NCBI RefSeq assembly: GCF_012641475.1
Contig: NZ_JABAIL010000003.1
Coordinates: 932,318 to 996,317 of the forward strand
Direction of reading: 5' to 3'
Source: Flammeovirga agarivorans
Lineage (GTDB): Bacteria; Bacteroidota; Bacteroidia; Cytophagales; Flammeovirgaceae
DNA length: 64,000 bases
Positions within the stretch are counted from its first letter, which is position 1. The number at the start of each line of letters is the position of its first letter. Below, piece by piece: positions 47,761-55,829 of this stretch. The notes below the pieces were generated by a model. That model was not told the DNA's origin. It did not search any database and worked only from the letters and a program-made list of their open reading frames with translations. The position numbers and the translations under genes are program-made.

Positions 47761-47792
47761 AAGCCAGCCTATTTTATAGGTTGGCTTTTTTT
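47761..47792. terminator. Intrinsic terminator 2 after paralogue 3
   Basis: AAGCCAGCCTAT (47761-47772) pairs with ATAGGTTGGCTT (47776-47787), then TTTTT. It is a second stem in tandem with the first. Confidence 0.85.
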
Positions 47793-47974
47793 ATTTAGAT
47801 TGAAAATATAAGTAGAGTTTTTCATAAAATATCTAGTAAATATAAGAAAGATATTTTTTGAATAATGACAACTATTTTTTACACATATAAATAGAATATA
47901 CCCCGTTAAATAATCATGTATCAAGAAAATAAAAGATACAAAAATAACAAAATTCAATAGAAAATAGTACAATA

Positions 47975-48937
47975 ATGAGAAATCAACTTTTAGCAGTATT
48001 AGGAGCTGCTTCATTCGCATTCGGGGTATCTTCATGTAACCCTCAAGAAACATTATCCACTTCATCTAATCAAGAAAATGTAGCTGTTGCTCCAAGATTA
48101 GAATCATTACCTGCTGACTTTATCTTTTCAGGTTCTAATGCTAGAACTGGTATTGAAACTGATGACGTTACTATAGATGAATCTAATATTGTTGTTAAGG
48201 CTGTTCAAGACGGTACTGTAGTAGAAGGATGTACTTATAGCTTCCAAGAAAAAGCAATTAAGTCTGTACCTTATGGTTTCGTTGATTTCTCTGCTAGCTA
48301 TGCAGCGGTTATCCCTGCTGGTCACCAAATCGCTACAGGTACAGCTATCCACAATTCTCAATTAAAAGAAGATAATGCACATGCTGTTCTTGATTATATG
48401 AGAGAATTAAGAGAGCCTGTAGTTAACTTTGAATCTGCTACACAATCACAAGACATTAACTCTGCTGCAGTATTAGAGCCATTCGTAATGATGCCTCAAA
48501 ACGGTAGAATGGCTATCGGTATCAGCTTTGATGCTCCTTCTTCTTACTGGAGATTGGCTGCTGAACTTACTGTGTTTGATAAAAATGGTAAGCAAATCGC
48601 AAAAGTGGACGGTATCCCTGTAGAGCAGCACTCTCCTAACAATGAGTACTCTATCGGTTTTGACTTCACTGATACACAAGCTGTAACTGGTGCTTACGTT
48701 CACATTAAAATCGAAGCGAACGAGTACAACTCTCAAGGAGAAAGAGTATTCGGTCCTCAAGACAAAAAATGGATCTTAGATGGTGCTGTAGATGATACTT
48801 ACAAATTAGAAAACGGTATCTCTAAAGGTATCGCTATCGACATCAGCCGTGACTTCACTCCTACTTTCACTGACGTTTCTTCGGAATTCCAATTCGTTCA
48901 GTTAGTGATCGACGATGAAGTTGTTGAGTTAGACTAA
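47975..48937 (+). CDS. Lipoprotein array, paralogue 4
   Basis: The 320-residue product has a signal peptide that differs from that of copy 3 at many positions (MRNQLLAVLGAASFAFGVSSC). The mature 300 residues are identical to copy 3. The upstream leader shares only a short CCGTTAA block with copy 3 (at about 47902 and 46632). It is probably expressed independently, giving two doses or two control regimes for one protein. Confidence 0.88.
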   Translation: MRNQLLAVLGAASFAFGVSSCNPQETLSTSSNQENVAVAPRLESLPADFIFSGSNARTGIETDDVTIDESNIVVKAVQDGTVVEGCTYSFQEKAIKSVPYGFVDFSASYAAVIPAGHQIATGTAIHNSQLKEDNAHAVLDYMRELREPVVNFESATQSQDINSAAVLEPFVMMPQNGRMAIGISFDAPSSYWRLAAELTVFDKNGKQIAKVDGIPVEQHSPNNEYSIGFDFTDTQAVTGAYVHIKIEANEYNSQGERVFGPQDKKWILDGAVDDTYKLENGISKGIAIDISRDFTPTFTDVSSEFQFVQLVIDDEVVELD

Positions 48938-48939
48938 GT
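48032..48939 (+). repeat. 908-base near-perfect duplicate, right copy
   Basis: Partner of 46769-47676 at an offset of 1263 bases. Homology decays just after the stop codon, where a shared GTCGCTATTTTT tail from the copy 3 terminator remains at about 48994-49005. Confidence 0.9.
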
Positions 48940-49018
48940 AATAAACTTGATATTAGTTGAAGAGTAGTGACAAATTATAATGAAAGAGTTTTGAGTCGCT
49001 ATTTTTCATTGAACATAG

Positions 49019-49055
49019 AAGCCATTCCATAAATATTTGGAATGGCTTTCTTTTT
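49019..49055. terminator. Bidirectional intrinsic terminator after paralogue 4
   Basis: AAGCCATTCCA (49019-49029) pairs with TGGAATGGCTT (49038-49048), followed by T residues. It also ends the convergent small membrane-protein gene. Confidence 0.85.
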
Positions 49056-49060
49056 TATGG

Positions 49061-49237
49061 TTAGTGGCTTTTACTGAGAAATACATGAGTATTCTCCTCT
49101 ATATTTAAATGATTTTCTTCAACAATCTTTGTTTGTTTTATTTCATCACTTTTAAATGGGACTAATAAAATAATGATCATTAATAATCCTACGATTGAAG
49201 CGATGATCACTCCAAACATTTTTTCATTCTCACTCAT
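49061..49237 (-). CDS. 58-residue single-span membrane protein
   Basis: The ATG at 49237 opens a 58-codon frame, MSENEKMFGVIIASIVGLLM, then IIILLVPFKSDEIKQ and a polar tail ending in LSKSH. It has one strong membrane helix and a charged cytoplasmic or periplasmic tail. The product pattern, the isolated position and the shared terminator support it as a real gene. I recognise no family. Confidence 0.55.
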   Translation of the reverse strand: MSENEKMFGVIIASIVGLLMIIILLVPFKSDEIKQTKIVEENHLNIEENTHVFLSKSH

Positions 49238-49502
49238 TTTATGTTAGTTAAGTTCGTTCATTTAGATTTACACACACTCTGAATATACATTTCTTATGAA
49301 GTAAGGATGCTTTTTATTCAGATATATAATTTACTCTTGCAATAACTGAAGAGTATTAAAATTATTTTAAGTATTTGTATTACCATTTATAGGTGATTTG
49401 CATCAACAAAAAAAAGGAAGCAATGCCTCCTTTCTTTTAAATATTATATTAATTACTACCTTGTTTATTATCCTACTCACTTATATCTAATGTTTTAAAA
49501 TG

Positions 49503-50180
49503 TCACCTTGGTTCGTCAGAAAAAATTAAAAAAGTTACATCATCTTTAAATTGGACTTCCTTATCTTCCAATAAAGTCTCTATATCTCTTCTATTTATTT
49601 TATTAGGGAATGATAGTTTTTCTTTGACTCCATCTGTACTTAAGCCTACAATATTCTGGTAAGTTGCTTCATATATTTCTGTATGTTCATGCAACCATTC
49701 TTTATATGAGTTAGATAAATGGTAACAGATATAATCAGGTCTATTATTATAATCATAATACTGAAGTTGATGATCAATCATTACATAACCATCCCCTGCC
49801 ACCAATACCCATACTTTTTTTTGTTTTTTATCTACTAACATCAATAATATAGTACTTGCCAATTCACTATATTCTAATAATAAAGATTGTTGTATTCTCT
49901 TTAATTGAATAAAAAAGGAATGCGTGATATGTAACCCTAATGAAGAAAGGGAATAGCTATCTAATAAATCAACCCCCAATAAATCTGTTTGGTTAGGGAT
50001 ACCCAAAGATATCTTCTTTAAGATCTTGGAAAATAAGGTGGATGCGAAGTATGCTTCTTTTCCTGAAGAACATCCATCCATAACAGCTAACAAAACAATA
50101 TCTTCATTAAGGTGCTTATAGAAATAGGCGTCTTCGTTATGGTTAGCATGTGATGTTCCTTTTTTATAATAAACCTTCAT
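49503..50180 (-). CDS. PP2C-type protein phosphatase
   Basis: The 225-residue product carries the PP2C metal-binding motifs: NHNEDAY (Asp 17), AVMDGCSSGKEA (Asp 35), a VAGDGYV strand, GLSTDGVKE and the final KDDVTFLIFS Asp pair. The family dephosphorylates Ser/Thr residues using Mn or Mg. The DGCSSG variant of the usual DGxGGH keeps the Asp-Gly. It is transcribed away from an ECF sigma factor and a Ser/Thr kinase starting 104 bases off, so it probably opposes that kinase. Confidence 0.82.
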   Translation of the reverse strand: MKVYYKKGTSHANHNEDAYFYKHLNEDIVLLAVMDGCSSGKEAYFASTLFSKILKKISLGIPNQTDLLGVDLLDSYSLSSLGLHITHSFFIQLKRIQQSLLLEYSELASTILLMLVDKKQKKVWVLVAGDGYVMIDHQLQYYDYNNRPDYICYHLSNSYKEWLHEHTEIYEATYQNIVGLSTDGVKEKLSFPNKINRRDIETLLEDKEVQFKDDVTFLIFSDEPR

Positions 50181-50283
50181 ATTATTTTTATTTATATAAG
50201 GGTTTTTTATTCCTTTTTCCCCTATTAGTAATGAAAGAATATTTTAAAATTGATTTTATTACACTAGATTTAATTAAAACGAA

Positions 50284-50853
50284 ATGGATATTAAAATGAA
50301 TAAACAAGAAATCTCTCAACTACTTAATCAGCTTGATTTACACCAAGCCAAAGACCAACTTTATCCATTGGTTTATAATAATCTGCATGATATTGCTGAA
50401 AAGCTATTTAGAAGAGAAAGAAGCGACCATACACTACAACCTACATTATTAGTAAATGAAGCCTACATGAATCTTGTCGATCAAGATCATATCAATTGGC
50501 AAGGAAAATCACATTTTTTTGCTGTAGGTGCTCAAGCTATCCGTAGAATTTTAGCACAACACGCTAGAACAAAAAATGCAATAAAGAGAGGCGGTGGTGC
50601 CCATGCTTTAGAACTAGAAGAAGGAATTGCTTTTACTCCTGAAAAAGAGGGAATGATCCTTGACATTCATGAAGGTTTAGAACAACTAGAAAAAGTACAT
50701 GCCCGCCAAGCACAGGTGGTAGAACTTAAATTCTTTGGTGGTTTTAAAATGCAAGAAATTGCAGATGAATTAGGCGTTTCTATTAAAACGGTTGAAGTCG
50801 ATTGGAAAATTGCTAAGGCTTGGCTAAAGAAGTTTATGAAGAGTGATATTTGA
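50284..50853 (+). CDS. ECF sigma factor of the TIGR02999 (kinase-associated) type
   Basis: The 189-residue product matches the Sig-70_X6/TIGR02999 group: LQPTLLVNEAYMNLVDQDHI, NWQGKSHFFAVGAQAIRRIL, AQHARTKNAIKRGGG and a sigma-4 helix-turn-helix (QAQVVELKFFGGFKMQEIAD, then ELGVSIKTVEVDWKIAKAWL). The acidic DAED motif of region 2 that most ECF factors use to bind RNA polymerase is absent; LQPT with Thr 54 stands in its place. The kinase gene follows after 15 bases, and the pair forms one operon. It probably needs phosphorylation to act. Confidence 0.9.
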   Translation: MDIKMNKQEISQLLNQLDLHQAKDQLYPLVYNNLHDIAEKLFRRERSDHTLQPTLLVNEAYMNLVDQDHINWQGKSHFFAVGAQAIRRILAQHARTKNAIKRGGGAHALELEEGIAFTPEKEGMILDIHEGLEQLEKVHARQAQVVELKFFGGFKMQEIADELGVSIKTVEVDWKIAKAWLKKFMKSDI

Positions 50854-50868
50854 TTTGAATACTTATTA

Positions 50869-53169
50869 ATGGATAAAAATTTACATGAACAAGCTTCTGA
50901 CATTCTAGCAAAAGTAATTGATCTTCCTAAAGAAGAAGCTTTACAATTGATTACAGAACAATGTAAAGGAAATACTTTATTAGAGCAGGAAGTACTTTCT
51001 CTATATCAGGAATTCACGGTTATTCCTCACCAAAAAAAGGAAAATAAAAAAAGTCAACAAAGGGTTGTTGTACCAGTAAAATCTTTATTAGAAAAAACAG
51101 AGATTTTAACACGAGTGAGCAACTTTGCATTATCCAAAAAAAATGGCCGCTTATTATTAATTATCACTGTTTTAATAGCACTTTCAATTTTAGGTGTTTT
51201 TATCCGAAAAGGGGTTTATAATAGCATTTTCTCCAATGTTTTAGAAGATAGAACAGCATTATTAAATGCCAATGCAACAATATTATATGACTGGATAAAT
51301 AATGAAAAAGAGAAAATTGATTTGTACGCCTCATCCAAAGCGATTAGAGAAGTTGCACTTCAATTGGATAGTATTGGACATTTAAATATCCCAGAAAAAC
51401 AAAAAGACAAATTACTTCTTCCGTTATCTGTTAGACTAAAAGAAATTGCTAGGGTTCTCAAGGTTGAAGACTTCGGTATAATTGATAAGAATACCCCTAA
51501 AATCATTTTAAATACATTCAGTTCAACAGACTCTTCATTGTCATTTATCAATAAAACTCAACTTACCAAAGAGTTCTATGATTATCATTTAAGGTTAAAA
51601 AAGGGTGAAACGATATTTTTTAAGCCCATTCATAATGATGATATTTTATACAATGGTGAGTCCATCTACCAATATTCAGATTGTGGTGTAGTGGCACCAA
51701 TTTATGGTAACAATGGCGAAATTATTTCCTTTTTATACTATGCTACTTGGGCGCAAAATGAATTTTCTAATCTATTTAAGCCCAGTCAATACGGGGCTTC
51801 ATCACAGCTTTATGCTATAGATGAAAAAGGAAGAATGATTTCCGAAAGTAGGTTTACAAAAGAAATTAGCCAAGTGTTATCCTTAGATACCTTAGAGACA
51901 ATTACTAGTATCTACTATATATATGTACAAAACCCAGGAGTAAATCTTATGCAAGGTGAAGTTCCAAAAGACAATAAGAATAATTGGAATTTCACTGCCC
52001 CTCTTCTAGCAATAAGTGATTACTTGGAAAATAAATCACAGCCTTCCACTGGTCAGATTAATCATGTATACAAAGATTACCGAGGTGTAGAAGTAATAGG
52101 AGCATATATGTGGTTAAATGATTTAGGAATAGGTCTTATTTCAGAAATTGATGAAAAGGATGCTATGGAGTTTCTTTCTAAAATAGATCTACTCTTTGGG
52201 GTACTTTATGCTATTATTATCATTCTCTTATTTCTCCTATATCACTCGAATATCACTATAATTAAATACAATAAGAAGATTATAGAATTGGGTAAGCTAG
52301 GGCAATACCATATTATTGACAAAATTGGTGAAGGTGGTTTTGGAGAAGTCTATAAAGCAGAACACCAACTATTAAAGATGCCTGTTGCAATAAAAGTTCT
52401 TAAAAAAGAATTAGCTACCGAAGAAGCTATACAACGTTTTGAAAAGGAAGTAAAAATCACCTCTTCATTAAAACATCCAAACACAATTAAGGTCTATGAT
52501 TTTGGTACATCTCCAGAAGGAAACTTCTATTATGTTATGGAGTTTATTGATGGTATTACTTTAACAAAAGCCTTAGAAATTCATCAACCATTCCCAATTT
52601 CTCGCTTAATATATGTCTTAAAAGAAGTTTGTTATAGTCTTAGAGAAGCACATCAGCATCATCTTGTACATAGGGACATAAAACCGATGAATATCCTACT
52701 TACACAACAAGGAGGAGCTGTAGATCAGGTAAAATTATTAGATTTTGGACTTGTTAAGGATTTAGAGAAGGAAGAACAAACACAATTGCATAAAATTGGG
52801 GGAACACCCATGTATATGGCACCAGAGAGGTTAAGAGATCCCTATAATAATGACACAAGGGTTGATATTTATTCTCTTGGTGCTTTAGGCTTATATATGC
52901 TTAGTGGCAAGTTTTTAGTAGAACTGATTTCTCAGAAAGTCATGTCTGGAGAAGATACGATTCAAGGAAATTTTAGAGATAAGTTGATTGATCGAACGGA
53001 TGTACCAAAACAACTAAAGGAACTCCTTTTATCGTGTATTCGTTTTGATCCCGAGAAAAGGATTCAATCTGTTGAAGAAATGATTGACATTCTTGAGGAA
53101 TTAGCTATTAACTACCCTTGGCATAAAGAAGAAGCCGAAAAATGGTGGAAAAAATATGATGTTTATTAA
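50869..53169 (+). CDS. Receptor-like Ser/Thr kinase with extracellular Cache-type sensor
   Basis: The 766-residue product has an N-terminal cytoplasmic helical module (LPKEEALQLITEQCKGNTLL, then EQEVLSLY) known from kinases paired with TIGR02999 sigma factors. A membrane helix lies at about 95-112. An extracytoplasmic domain (about 115-440) with a long first helix and two PAS-like halves reads as double Cache. A second membrane helix lies at about 443-462. A C-terminal kinase follows (485-750): P-loop GEGGFG, Lys in VAIKVL, HRDIKPMNILL with catalytic Asp 603, DFG at about 625, GTPMYMAPERL. All kinase residues are present. The kinase sits at the C terminus, so it reads as a true single-unit receptor. 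Confidence 0.88.
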   Translation: MDKNLHEQASDILAKVIDLPKEEALQLITEQCKGNTLLEQEVLSLYQEFTVIPHQKKENKKSQQRVVVPVKSLLEKTEILTRVSNFALSKKNGRLLLIITVLIALSILGVFIRKGVYNSIFSNVLEDRTALLNANATILYDWINNEKEKIDLYASSKAIREVALQLDSIGHLNIPEKQKDKLLLPLSVRLKEIARVLKVEDFGIIDKNTPKIILNTFSSTDSSLSFINKTQLTKEFYDYHLRLKKGETIFFKPIHNDDILYNGESIYQYSDCGVVAPIYGNNGEIISFLYYATWAQNEFSNLFKPSQYGASSQLYAIDEKGRMISESRFTKEISQVLSLDTLETITSIYYIYVQNPGVNLMQGEVPKDNKNNWNFTAPLLAISDYLENKSQPSTGQINHVYKDYRGVEVIGAYMWLNDLGIGLISEIDEKDAMEFLSKIDLLFGVLYAIIIILLFLLYHSNITIIKYNKKIIELGKLGQYHIIDKIGEGGFGEVYKAEHQLLKMPVAIKVLKKELATEEAIQRFEKEVKITSSLKHPNTIKVYDFGTSPEGNFYYVMEFIDGITLTKALEIHQPFPISRLIYVLKEVCYSLREAHQHHLVHRDIKPMNILLTQQGGAVDQVKLLDFGLVKDLEKEEQTQLHKIGGTPMYMAPERLRDPYNNDTRVDIYSLGALGLYMLSGKFLVELISQKVMSGEDTIQGNFRDKLIDRTDVPKQLKELLLSCIRFDPEKRIQSVEEMIDILEELAINYPWHKEEAEKWWKKYDVY

Positions 53170-53194
53170 TCAATCAAAATAACTATTATAACCC

Positions 53195-53830
53195 ATGAGT
53201 ATTGACAAAGCATATAATGTTTGGGCCAAACAATATGACACCAACAAAAATAGAACGCGAGATTTAGATCAAAAATCAACCATTGAAACATTATCAAGAT
53301 TCCCTTTCTCCAATGTATTAGAATTGGGATGTGGTACAGGTAAGAATACGGCATGGCTAATCAAAAAAGCAGATTCCATTGTTGGTTTTGATTTTTCAGA
53401 GGAGATGTTGAAAGTTGCAAAAAGCAAGGTACAATCTGACCATGTTAGATTTCAACAAGCTGATTTAAATAATGACTGGGAAATTGATAACAACGCTGTT
53501 GACCTGATCACCTCTAGCCTTACGCTTGAACACATCAAAAATTTAGACCATATTTTCCATCAAGCAAGTAAGAAGCTGATCGACAATGGCTACTTTTTTA
53601 TTAGTGAACTACACCCTTTCAAACAGTACGTAGGTACTAAAGCTAGATATGAAACGGAAGAAGGTATACAAGAATTAGAAGTTTACATCCATCATATTTC
53701 TGAGTTTATTACTAACGCAGAAAGTTATGGATTTAAAATGGTAGAATTAAAAGAGTGGTTCGATGGAGAAACTGAGAATGAAATTCCTCGATTAGTTTCA
53801 TTTGTTTTTATAAAAACCCCTACTTCTTAA
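53195..53830 (+). CDS. Class I SAM-dependent methyltransferase
   Basis: The 211-residue product has the Rossmann motif I VLELGCGTGKNTAW, acidic motif II (GFDFSEEM), motif post-I FQQADLNNDW and LITSSLTLEHIKNLDHIF. It resembles UbiE/Methyltransf_11/25 small-molecule enzymes. The substrate is unknown. It begins 25 bases after the kinase stop, so it may be the last gene of the sigma/kinase operon. Its stop codon abuts that of the convergent transporter, with no terminator between. Confidence 0.85.
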   Translation: MSIDKAYNVWAKQYDTNKNRTRDLDQKSTIETLSRFPFSNVLELGCGTGKNTAWLIKKADSIVGFDFSEEMLKVAKSKVQSDHVRFQQADLNNDWEIDNNAVDLITSSLTLEHIKNLDHIFHQASKKLIDNGYFFISELHPFKQYVGTKARYETEEGIQELEVYIHHISEFITNAESYGFKMVELKEWFDGETENEIPRLVSFVFIKTPTS

Positions 53831-54748
53831 TTACTGAAAAACAAGTTCAAAATTAGCCGATTCAAAATGTTGGTTGAGTTCTTTATGAACATCATCTTTT
53901 ACTTGTCTCATTTGATCAAGAAAGACCATCTCCTGATCTAATTGCACATAGGCTACTACAAAAAAGTTAGTCCCCAATTTTGTAATAAATAGATCATGGT
54001 CTTGATATAAATCCGGTAAAGTGTCCGAGATAATTGTTTCAATTTTTTCTCGATACTCCTTATGTTGAACTACTCCTCCGCCTAGTTCAATAGCTGCATC
54101 TCTGATAATTTGAAAAGGCGTATTTATCATTGATAAACACATAAGTAAGACAATAATAGAATCTCCGATATACAGTAAAAAGCTAAATGGACTATCAGTA
54201 GCAATCATTGAAAATATGATAAGTGCTAAACCAGAAAAAACAGATAGCAGGGCATCAATTTTCAATGATTGCAACTCAACATTTAGAATATCACTACTCC
54301 CATTCACTTTTTTATTCTGGAGATAAATAAAAAGCATCATCCCTACAGAAAGAGTTGTCATTGATAAAATATAGATAAGGATTGAAGAAGTATCGATAAT
54401 ATCAATCGATGCCCCATTCAAGTAATCGATAATCTTTATTGAATTCTGAAACAAGGCAGAGACTATAATCCCCAAAATAAGTATGCCTTTAAATAGAATA
54501 AAAAAGGCTTCATAAGCATAACTCCCAAATGGGAAAGTTGCTGTTTTTCTATGTTTTGCTTTTGAAATAAACTCTGCAAGGACTGTCACCAAACAAGCAA
54601 TAAAGGAAAAGTTTCCATCCAACAACAAGGCTTCAGAAGAAGTGATGCTATATGCAATCCATCCACCAATGGCCATTAATAAATTAACAATTGCTCCTAT
54701 TCTAAGAGTTTTAACTTCTACAGATTGATTTTGTTGGAATGAATTCAT
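53831..54748 (-). CDS. CDF-like cation transporter (COG3965-type, no HxxxD site)
   Basis: The 305-residue product has six membrane helices and a C-terminal cytoplasmic ferredoxin-like domain, as in cation diffusion facilitators. The RKTATFPFGSYAYEAF loop and second-helix LLLDGNFSFIA align with the family. At the site where zinc transporters have HxxxD in helices 2 and 5, this protein has Phe/Ala (DGNFSFIA) and Leu/Ser (DALLSVFS). This fits the COG3965 branch. It may carry another cation or use another site. It is convergent with the methyltransferase gene. Confidence 0.78.
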   Translation of the reverse strand: MNSFQQNQSVEVKTLRIGAIVNLLMAIGGWIAYSITSSEALLLDGNFSFIACLVTVLAEFISKAKHRKTATFPFGSYAYEAFFILFKGILILGIIVSALFQNSIKIIDYLNGASIDIIDTSSILIYILSMTTLSVGMMLFIYLQNKKVNGSSDILNVELQSLKIDALLSVFSGLALIIFSMIATDSPFSFLLYIGDSIIVLLMCLSMINTPFQIIRDAAIELGGGVVQHKEYREKIETIISDTLPDLYQDHDLFITKLGTNFFVVAYVQLDQEMVFLDQMRQVKDDVHKELNQHFESANFELVFQ

Positions 54749-54863
54749 TGTTTAGTTATTTCTTTGAGAAGGGAAATTATACTACAGATTCCCTATTTCA
54801 AACATAAATATATACAGATGTCGCAATCATTTAATTGAAATAGTTATTTCATTAGTTTCTCAT

Positions 54864-55694
54864 CTATTCTTTATGAATATATTTTCTAAATGTTGACGGA
54901 GAGCATTCCTTTATTTGTTTAAAAGTCCGATTAAATTGGCTCAAACTTTCAAAACCAACTTCATAACAGATCTCACTTATCGATAAATCAGAATGTTTAA
55001 TTAGATGACAGGCTTGTTCTATTCTAAATTGATGTAGATAATGAATAAAACTTATTCCCTTGACATGCTTAAACCAACGACAAAAAGAGGTTTTCGTCAT
55101 ATTAACGATTGAAGCTATTTCATCAATTCTAATCGTTGATGAATACTTTTGAAATATATACTGATGAATTTTATCTAATCGGTCATTCCCTTGTAGATTG
55201 ATGTCTCTACTTAACATATAAGGAATAGCTTCACTTTCAGCAGACTTTAAATGATGTAAGATAAGCACAAGATCAGTAAGCCTAAGATAACTCTCTTTCT
55301 TAACCAACAACTGGGAGAAAAGTGGAGAGATACTCTGGTAAATATTCAGAAAGGAAATACCACTTCCCTTTGAAATAAATGAAGTTAATAGTTGATTGAG
55401 TTCTGGTATACTCTTAAAATGTTCTTGATTAAAATGGACTACAATGGCTTCTACTTCAATAACCTCCTTAGAAGAAACCCATTGATGAGGTACGTCGGGT
55501 TCAATCAAAACCACATCACCTTCTTCAAAAGTCGTTACAGCATCTCCTATAAATCGTAATCCCTGCCCTTTTTTAATTAAGGTCAATTCTATTTCTGGAT
55601 GATAATGCCAATAGGGTACAAAAGAATCCTGTTGAATATGATATACCCCAATAGAAGCATCATTTTGTTGTAAGTACTCTCTTTTTGCTCTCAT
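54864..55694 (-). CDS. AraC-family regulator with cupin sensor
   Basis: The 276-residue product starts at ATG 55694 (MRAKREYLQQN); a TTG further upstream is less likely. The N-terminal cupin has HYHPEIELTLIKKGQGLRFI and GDVVLIEPDVPHQW. The C-terminal double helix-turn-helix has RIDEIASIVNMTKTSFCRWF and ISEICYEVGFESLSQFNRTF. It is divergent from the GH127/sulfatase genes by 135 bases and is the likely sugar-responsive regulator of that pair. Confidence 0.9.
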   Translation of the reverse strand: MRAKREYLQQNDASIGVYHIQQDSFVPYWHYHPEIELTLIKKGQGLRFIGDAVTTFEEGDVVLIEPDVPHQWVSSKEVIEVEAIVVHFNQEHFKSIPELNQLLTSFISKGSGISFLNIYQSISPLFSQLLVKKESYLRLTDLVLILHHLKSAESEAIPYMLSRDINLQGNDRLDKIHQYIFQKYSSTIRIDEIASIVNMTKTSFCRWFKHVKGISFIHYLHQFRIEQACHLIKHSDLSISEICYEVGFESLSQFNRTFKQIKECSPSTFRKYIHKE

Positions 55695-55829
55695 ATCAGA
55701 CAATATTATCAATTATAATCCATAAATAAATTATTTAATGATAATATATGCATAGTTATTGAAAATTACTACATAGCATTCATCCTCTACCTAAAGTACT
55801 TTTGAAGTACTAAATAAATAAAGTCTGAT

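Noticed and set aside
46865-48760. Antisense open frames of 77 and 95 codons repeated within lipoproteins 3 and 4
   Set aside because: They are repeated only because the sense genes are identical. They are shadows of codon-biased coding sequence.
53187-53196. Possible base pairing of the small-RNA core with the start region of the methyltransferase gene (ATAACCCA)
   Set aside because: Eight bases of match are expected by chance a few times in a window of this size.
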